DNA from: Apricaphanius iberus
Lineage: Eukaryota; Chordata; Actinopteri; Cyprinodontiformes; Aphaniidae
Direction: 5' to 3'
Length of the DNA: 64,000 nucleotides
Assembly (NCBI GenBank): GCA_028564705.1
Contig: JAPXFQ010000364.1
Coordinates: forward strand, 2,356,001-2,420,000
Part shown: positions 59,001-64,000 of the stretch, piece after piece
Layout of the letters: each line of letters begins with the position of its first letter
How positions within the stretch are numbered: position 1 is the first letter of the stretch
Made by a program: the position numbers and the translations under genes
Notes under the pieces: model-generated
Database searches by the model: none
What the model saw: only the letters and a program-made list of their open reading frames with translations
Told to the model about the DNA's origin: nothing

Positions 59001-62000
59001 TTCCATAAGATAATTTAGACATTCAATTTAATAACCTTTAAACTTGAAAGAAATATATCTTTTGTCACGTTTTATACCATTTTAGCTCTTTTTTTTAATA
59101 CTATCCAGATGATGTCACATAATCTTCCAACCAGTATGGGGTTGCCTTACCAGTGTTGGGAGTAACGGCGTTTAAGTATAATGGCATTACTAACTGCGTT
59201 ATTTTTTAGGTAACAGAGTAATCTAACTAATTACTTTTCCTATCGTTGCAACGCTATTACCGTTACTGGAGGTGTAAAGTGCTGTGTTACAATGTGGTTG
59301 AATGATGCACAGCGGGATGCACGGTGTTCGGATACCCAGTGCTCTCGCTGTCTCACTGCATGCCGGAAAGACCGCGGTGAACTTAATTTTAAGCTGGATG
59401 GACATTAGTTTAATTAAAACGGAGACTCCGCTCCAATGTGTCACCGTGAGCTGTGCTGATAGAGCGGGCACACCGAAGGGTCTGCTCCTGAAGGTGGCGG
59501 TTTTGGTTAGGGACCATTGATGAATCTCCTTACGTCCCAGAAAATACCTGTAAGATCTACTAACTAACTAACCCCTAAAAATTGAGGAATTACTGCTTGA
59601 AACCCTAGGAACGTTGCACACCATTTTTTAAAAGAATGTAACATGTTGCATTTTTTGTAAATATGTTTCTGTAAAATAAGTGATTTTTTTTTCAATGGCT
59701 TCCAGTTCATGAGACCAGGTGATACTAAATCACTCTTTAAATGTCTAACTACATCTAAAGAACTAGACACAACAATTTATTTGACATTTGAGTGAATAGA
59801 ACATTTTATATTAATATGTTACTGTAATATTTCAGGTTTTCCTTCAATAGCTTCCAGGTCATGTGACCAGGCGACACTAAATCAGAATTAAAATGTCTTA
59901 CTACAACCAATTGGATAGGGCTCTGTTTACCGTGCAATATTACAGATACAGATATTTGAACAACTTAATGGACATTTTTCCTTGGTTCCTTTTTTACCAA
60001 CATTTGTCTTAGTTTTGCACTTTAGAGAAAAGTGTGTGATTATGTATTTTTAACATTTCCTTTTTGTATATTTCTATATTTCTGCATACAGTTTCAACCT
60101 TGACTCAAGTTCAAATACAAATGTCCTAATGGTGCTTTTTTTATTTGTCATTCACTTCTAAAAAGCATTTAATAATACAGATATAGAATGCAATTGCGTT
60201 GTAGAACATAGGAATAACGTCACAGTTACTTTCCTGAGTAAATTATTGCTTTTACAGTGTAGTAACTGAGTTACTAACACAGTTACTTTTTGGAAAAAGT
60301 AATTTTTAACAATAGCTAAATACTTGTTTAATATAAGATGCCAAACACTGTGCCTGACACAAACTGAGGTACTACGAATCCCAGCAAAAGCACTTGGCTG
60401 AACCATGTCAGGTGGTTTTTCATCCAGTAAGTACAACTTTGGATGATCTGCAACAATATTCTTGGCAGAAATATAGAATGAGTCAGGTGCGGAGCATGGC
60501 ACTACTGCCAGTCTTGTAACTGATAAATTCCCTGATCTAACTGTTTAATGATGTACAATTGTTCAGATAATCTCCGATGTGCTTTTGCAACATGTGTCAG
60601 CTTCTGAACAGCAAAAAACTCTCTCTGAAGGCAGGAATGTGCGCTCAGAGCCATGGCTTATTTTTAAGAACAGCAGACTGAATGCAGCCGTTGAGTACCT
60701 GCTGGAAACTTTTAACTGCACCATTGGCAGTGGGGTGGTGAACAGAAGTTCATATGTTATGTATATCTCTGGACCACAAGAATGCAGCAAACGAACAGAA
60801 GTAAACTGACTTCCATTATCAAAAACAACACTAGAAGGCTGTCCAAACCTGCTAAAAACTGAAGAGAGGAAAGATCACTTTCTCAGCTGTAACAGAAGCT
60901 CCAAAAGCCACATCTTGCCATTTACTGTGATAATCTGTCAGTGTGACTGCATACTTGAAGTCCCAAACAGCAGTACAAAAGTACCCACAACATCAATTGT
61001 CACTTCGTCCCACTGGTCCTCCTGCCAGAATATCAATATAAGTCAGTATGTACTTAGTCCTGATGACCTTCGTGAGCCTAAATCTTCAGTAAAGTGACAC
61101 AGACACACCAGAACAATAAGGCATGAATCCATGAAAACATGATGATGCTGCACAGAAAACTTCTCTCGAAACCAGAAGTGCAGACACACACTTTCAGGTA
61201 ATGGAACAGATGAGTGAGGCCAACCTTTCCTGCTGAAAACTTAAAGAACAGACCTCTGGGCAAGAGGCAGATACAGAAGCAAAGTCTACTGCAGCTGTAA
61301 ACAGTATTGCAACAAACTTTGGTTCTGGGTCCACACAACAATCAGGAACTGAAGAAAGAGGCAAATTTGACAGGCAATCAGGAATAAAATATTCAGAACC
61401 AGGCCTTTATATCCCAATAGAATCAGAATGGGTTTATTGCCACATTTTGGGTAGAGTTACAACATTAGGAAATTGCTGCAATACTTTGTGCAATCATACT
61501 GTGGCAAGGCACACAGCAAGGGCCCACGTGGGATTCAAGAGTCATGTGTGCTAACCATTCAGCCAAAGGGAAATCCCTGTGGCCAAGCAGCCAGGGCACA
61601 TCATCAATCGGAGCCATAGTGACAGGACCTCCACACAATACAAAAAAAGACAAAAACTAAAAAAAAAGGATAAAAAATAAAATTAGCTAAACACGCAAGG
61701 TCCTAGAGGCGAACGCAACCTCTGTGTCACCATAAACCTATGTGAGAACAGCCCCTAATCCATAATCAGATGCATCAGAAACTGATCAAACAAGACAGGG
61801 ACTGGACTGTTATCTAGAGCTTTTGTACTGTCTCAAAGCTCTGTTGAGCTTCAGCGGAATACTGAAACTCAGCCCCTTACAAATACAGGGAAGGTTTGAT
61901 GACAGGCCATTAAAGGGCTATTTTTCCTTTGTGTAAAAGCTGATCTGGTTTATGTGAGGTTATAAAGAAGGTTCATGTGAGGACATGAAGAACGTTTGAC

Positions 62001-63612
62001 GAATGTGGTAATGTTTGGTACAAGCTTATTGAACAATAACAACAGTCCCAGATAGGAACAAAGCACGGTTACATCAGACGGGGGTGGAGCATTACAGATA
62101 GAAGAAACTTGATCATCAGTGGGCTGAACACCTTGTGATGAAATTGTGTGACCTAGAAAATGCAGACTGGAATTGTTAAATGGACATTTGTCTCTGTTCA
62201 GCCCCGGCTCTTTAAAATGCGGCAAAACCTAAGCAAGAGCAGCATCATGTTCAAACTGATTCTTACTTCACAGAAAGATGATGTGTAGATAATAAGCAAC
62301 AGTTGGTAAGCCAGCTAACACTGTAGCTAGCATCTTTTGAAAAGCAGATGGCCCTGAAGCCAACCTGTACAACAGTCTGCAAAATCTGAACAGTCCATCA
62401 TGAGTATGCTGCTTGGTCTCCTTTTTGTTTATGTGAAAGCAATTGGAAATAAGCAGACTGAATCGAGAGGAGAAAAAACAGCTGCATCTCAGAGCTATGG
62501 CAGCATTTTGCTATGTGGGGGCAGCTAACTATCTGTAACAGCTGCTTCGTTTGGCTCCTGTAAATCCACCCTGATGTGTGTTGAGCGACAAAATGACCCA
62601 CCTTCTAAAGCTCAGTTTATGCTTCTCCGTTTTGACGCAACGCCATTATCCGTCAACGCAAGGCCTCTCCGTCACCTACGCAAGAACGCAGAGAGTAGAG
62701 CCCCGTCTCCATCAATGGAGAGTATATGCATCTGATTGGTCAGTTCAATAACAGCCAGAAATTGCTTCACCAGAACAGGTCTCTATAGTCACTGTAATCA
62801 CAATTCCACAATGGTGTCCTCCAATAGTGGTACCTTGATCTGATATTATGTAAAGCAATCATTGACCCTCTATCCCAAGTGTATGCAGGATAAGAGCTTC
62901 TGTCCTCTCCTCTGGTCATCTGTCTCTCAACACAGTAAGCACAAGCAAGTAACTCTAGAACATTTTCTCGCATGTATCCTGCAGTATTCTAGGCTCACCT
63001 GTATAAGGCAGAAAAGAAGGTGGAGATGGCGTAGCAGCAAGAGCCATATCGTCTTAATGTAGAACCTCATCACCACTTGTCAGACACCATTCACTTTAAT
63101 GTGAACTTTAGTAATGTAGCAGAACACAGTCACTTGTCAGCAACAATATAACCTTTTGCTTCCTACTGTGTCCCTACAAAATACCTTATACTAATGCCTA
63201 GCACTTACCGAATACAATGTCCAGTCCCTGCATAAAAGGCATTTTTGATATGTGCCTCACAAAATAAGTTCGATTTCTAAAGCTTGAAGAAAAATATTTT
63301 AAGGGTTTTCAGTTTGGCTTATTAATTTGGAATAATAAGGTGTAATCTCATGTGCAGATATCTTGGAAGTGGCACACCTTTTTATCTGCAACTTTAAAAC
63401 TTTTTTATGAATAAAAAAGTACATTTATAAAAGTTATATCAAGCCTCTAACATTGAACACTTCTGTCAAGCACAAATAATACAACTGAATAGAATAAAAA
63501 GCTTTATTGCCAGTGTACACAACAGGGCTTGATGCAAGTACAACAAAATTATATGGACTATCCTGAAAGTGCTGTTTGGTCCTTGGGTAAGTAAAAAATA
63601 AAATTAAAAGAA

Positions 63613-63682
<70 letters not shown>

Positions 63683-64000
63683 TATTAAATTTCTCTGAAA
63701 CCAGTTTATCTAAAAATATAACACTTAAAAATATTCATAATCTTCTTTTTTTATCAGGTACAGGGCTATTGTGAAACCCCTTGATCTCCAAAAATCGACC
63801 ACCACAACCATCATCATCCTGCGGGCGGCTTTCATCTGGGTGTTCTCCCTGATCTTGGCAATCCCTGAAGCTGTATACTCGGACCTCCACACCTTCAACG
63901 TGACCTCTACAAATGAGAGCTTTGTTACTTGTGCCCCTTATCCCCACGCTGGGAAACTACACCCTCAGATTCACTCCATGGCCTCCTTCCTGATTTATTA
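56081..64000 (+). CDS. grpr: Bombesin-receptor-family GPCR, grpr-like (exon 1 and part of exon 2)
   Basis: Exon 1 is 56081-56451 (123 codons plus 2 bases, donor gtaggc). Exon 2 starts at 63758 after ttatcag and runs off the window. The start [11 protein letters not shown] is chosen for its purine at -3 and G at +4; two N-glycosylation sequons follow. TM1 contains [12 protein letters not shown]2 reads [20 protein letters not shown] and leads into VDASRYL. TM3 has the conserved Cys ([20 protein letters not shown]). The intron splits the DRY-type motif (DR then YRAIVKP), as in other bombesin receptors. Exon 2 continues with TM4 ([20 protein letters not shown]) and extracellular loop 2 ([20 protein letters not shown]). 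Residues such as SLALGD and CAPYPH fit GRPR better than NMBR or BRS3. It is a Gq-coupled neuropeptide receptor by family. TM5-7 and the C-terminus are outside. Confidence 0.85.
57450..58330 (-). mobile_element. Tc1-like transposon relic in the grpr-like intron
   Basis: On the minus strand the frame at 57556-57807 reads [20 protein letters not shown] and [20 protein letters not shown], the DNA-binding half of a Tc1 transposase, then [20 protein letters not shown] at the first catalytic Asp. A frameshifted continuation ([19 protein letters not shown]) runs to about 57475. The 5' end at about 58262-58320 keeps the terminal sequence ggccgactaaatactttttg. The opposite end is missing. Confidence 0.7.
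58331..59150. other. Intronic spacer
   Basis: No coding or mobile feature recognised; part of the 7.3-kb first intron of the grpr-like gene. Confidence 0.4.
59151..60350. mobile_element. hAT-type non-autonomous element with 8-bp target duplication
   Basis: Left end cagtgttggg (59151) and right end ccaaacactg (60350) are inverted. Both subterminal regions are rich in gtaac / gttac words (agtaacggcg on the left, agttactttt on the right). The adjacent 8-mers tgccttac (59143-59150) and tgcctgac (60351-60358) match at seven of eight positions, as expected for hAT elements. No transposase frame is present. Confidence 0.65.
60359..62600 (-). pseudogene. Ty3/gypsy-type pol relic (reverse transcriptase and integrase)
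   Basis: Heavily mutated LTR-retrotransposon pol on the minus strand. From high to low coordinates: reverse-transcriptase pieces near 62580-62225 (LATVLAGLP in a shifted frame; the catalytic YLDD box reads YLHI), then 62225-61950 with [20 protein letters not shown], the connection to the RNase H region. A SINE-like insertion interrupts it (about 61405-61735). The integrase core lies near 61060-60590 ([34 protein letters not shown], where the third catalytic residue appears lost). No LTRs were identified. The line is described only; it is plainly non-functional. Confidence 0.7.
61405..61735 (-). repeat. tRNA-like SINE copy inside the gypsy relic
   Basis: The minus strand contains the same tRNA-like core as the units at 22881 and 23161: ggtcctgtcactatggctcc, a variant ggttagcacacatgactctt and a B-box-like stretch. 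The adjacent fragment agaatgggtttattgccaca resembles a separate 3'-tail repeat. Confidence 0.55.
62601..63500. other. Intronic region with an unassigned repeat
   Basis: gctcagtttatgcttctccg at about 62611 is reminiscent of ends of fish Harbinger-type elements, and a minus-strand frame at 62767-62973 ([17 protein letters not shown]) could be a relic. I cannot assign either. The remainder shows nothing. Confidence 0.25.
63618..63680. repeat. (TA)n microsatellite before grpr-like exon 2
   Basis: About 31 TA units, ending some 77 bases before the exon 2 splice acceptor. A 3'-tail-like SINE/LINE relic (agctttattgccagtgtaca) lies just upstream at about 63490-63560. Confidence 0.95.

Overview
The window reads as teleost fish nuclear DNA: intron-containing vertebrate genes, low gene density, AT-rich spacers, and many fish-type repeats (L1/Tx1-like and L2-like LINEs, Tc1-like and hAT-like DNA transposons, a Penelope-like remnant, a Ty3/gypsy relic). 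No species call is possible from the sequence alone. There are no prokaryotic genes and no CRISPR array.

Host genes. On the minus strand are the 5' exons of an ILDR/angulin-family Ig receptor (1-5928; best fit ildr2). It is followed by a complete seven-exon gpa33-like gene (8004-11263, 410 codons), a second gpa33-like gene with a very short tail (39902-43130, 273 codons), and a third, broken gpa33-like copy (46652-48546). ILDR2 and GPA33 are also neighbours on human 1q24, which supports the assignments. On the plus strand, exon 1 and part of exon 2 of a bombesin-receptor-family GPCR (grpr-like) run from 56081 to the window end.

Mobile block. Between gpa33 copies 1 and 2 lie about 22 kb of stacked L1/Tx1-type retrotransposons. 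LINE-1 (11959-17290, minus) and LINE-2 (17415-22613, minus) are full length with perfect target-site duplications (TSDs). LINE-4 (23339-25619, plus) is 5'-truncated and has a Penelope-like fragment inside it. LINE-3 (25635-33848, plus) is full length at its 5' end. LINE-4 and LINE-3 share one 15-bp target word, present three times.

Most notable. LINE-3 carries about 2.3-2.5 kb of extra sequence at its 3' end. It is nearly identical to 44101-46608, located beyond gpa33 copy 2. It ends in a poly(A) run followed by the TSD. This looks like a 3' transduction, or a template-switch chimera, that moved host flanking DNA within the gpa33 cluster. LINE-4 has a smaller extension of the same type. The gpa33 copies are a patchwork of near-identical and diverged blocks, suggesting gene conversion, and their cytoplasmic tails differ radically.

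The remainder (about 33.9-39.9 kb, 48.5-56 kb and the grpr-like intron) is mostly non-coding with old repeats, listed individually.
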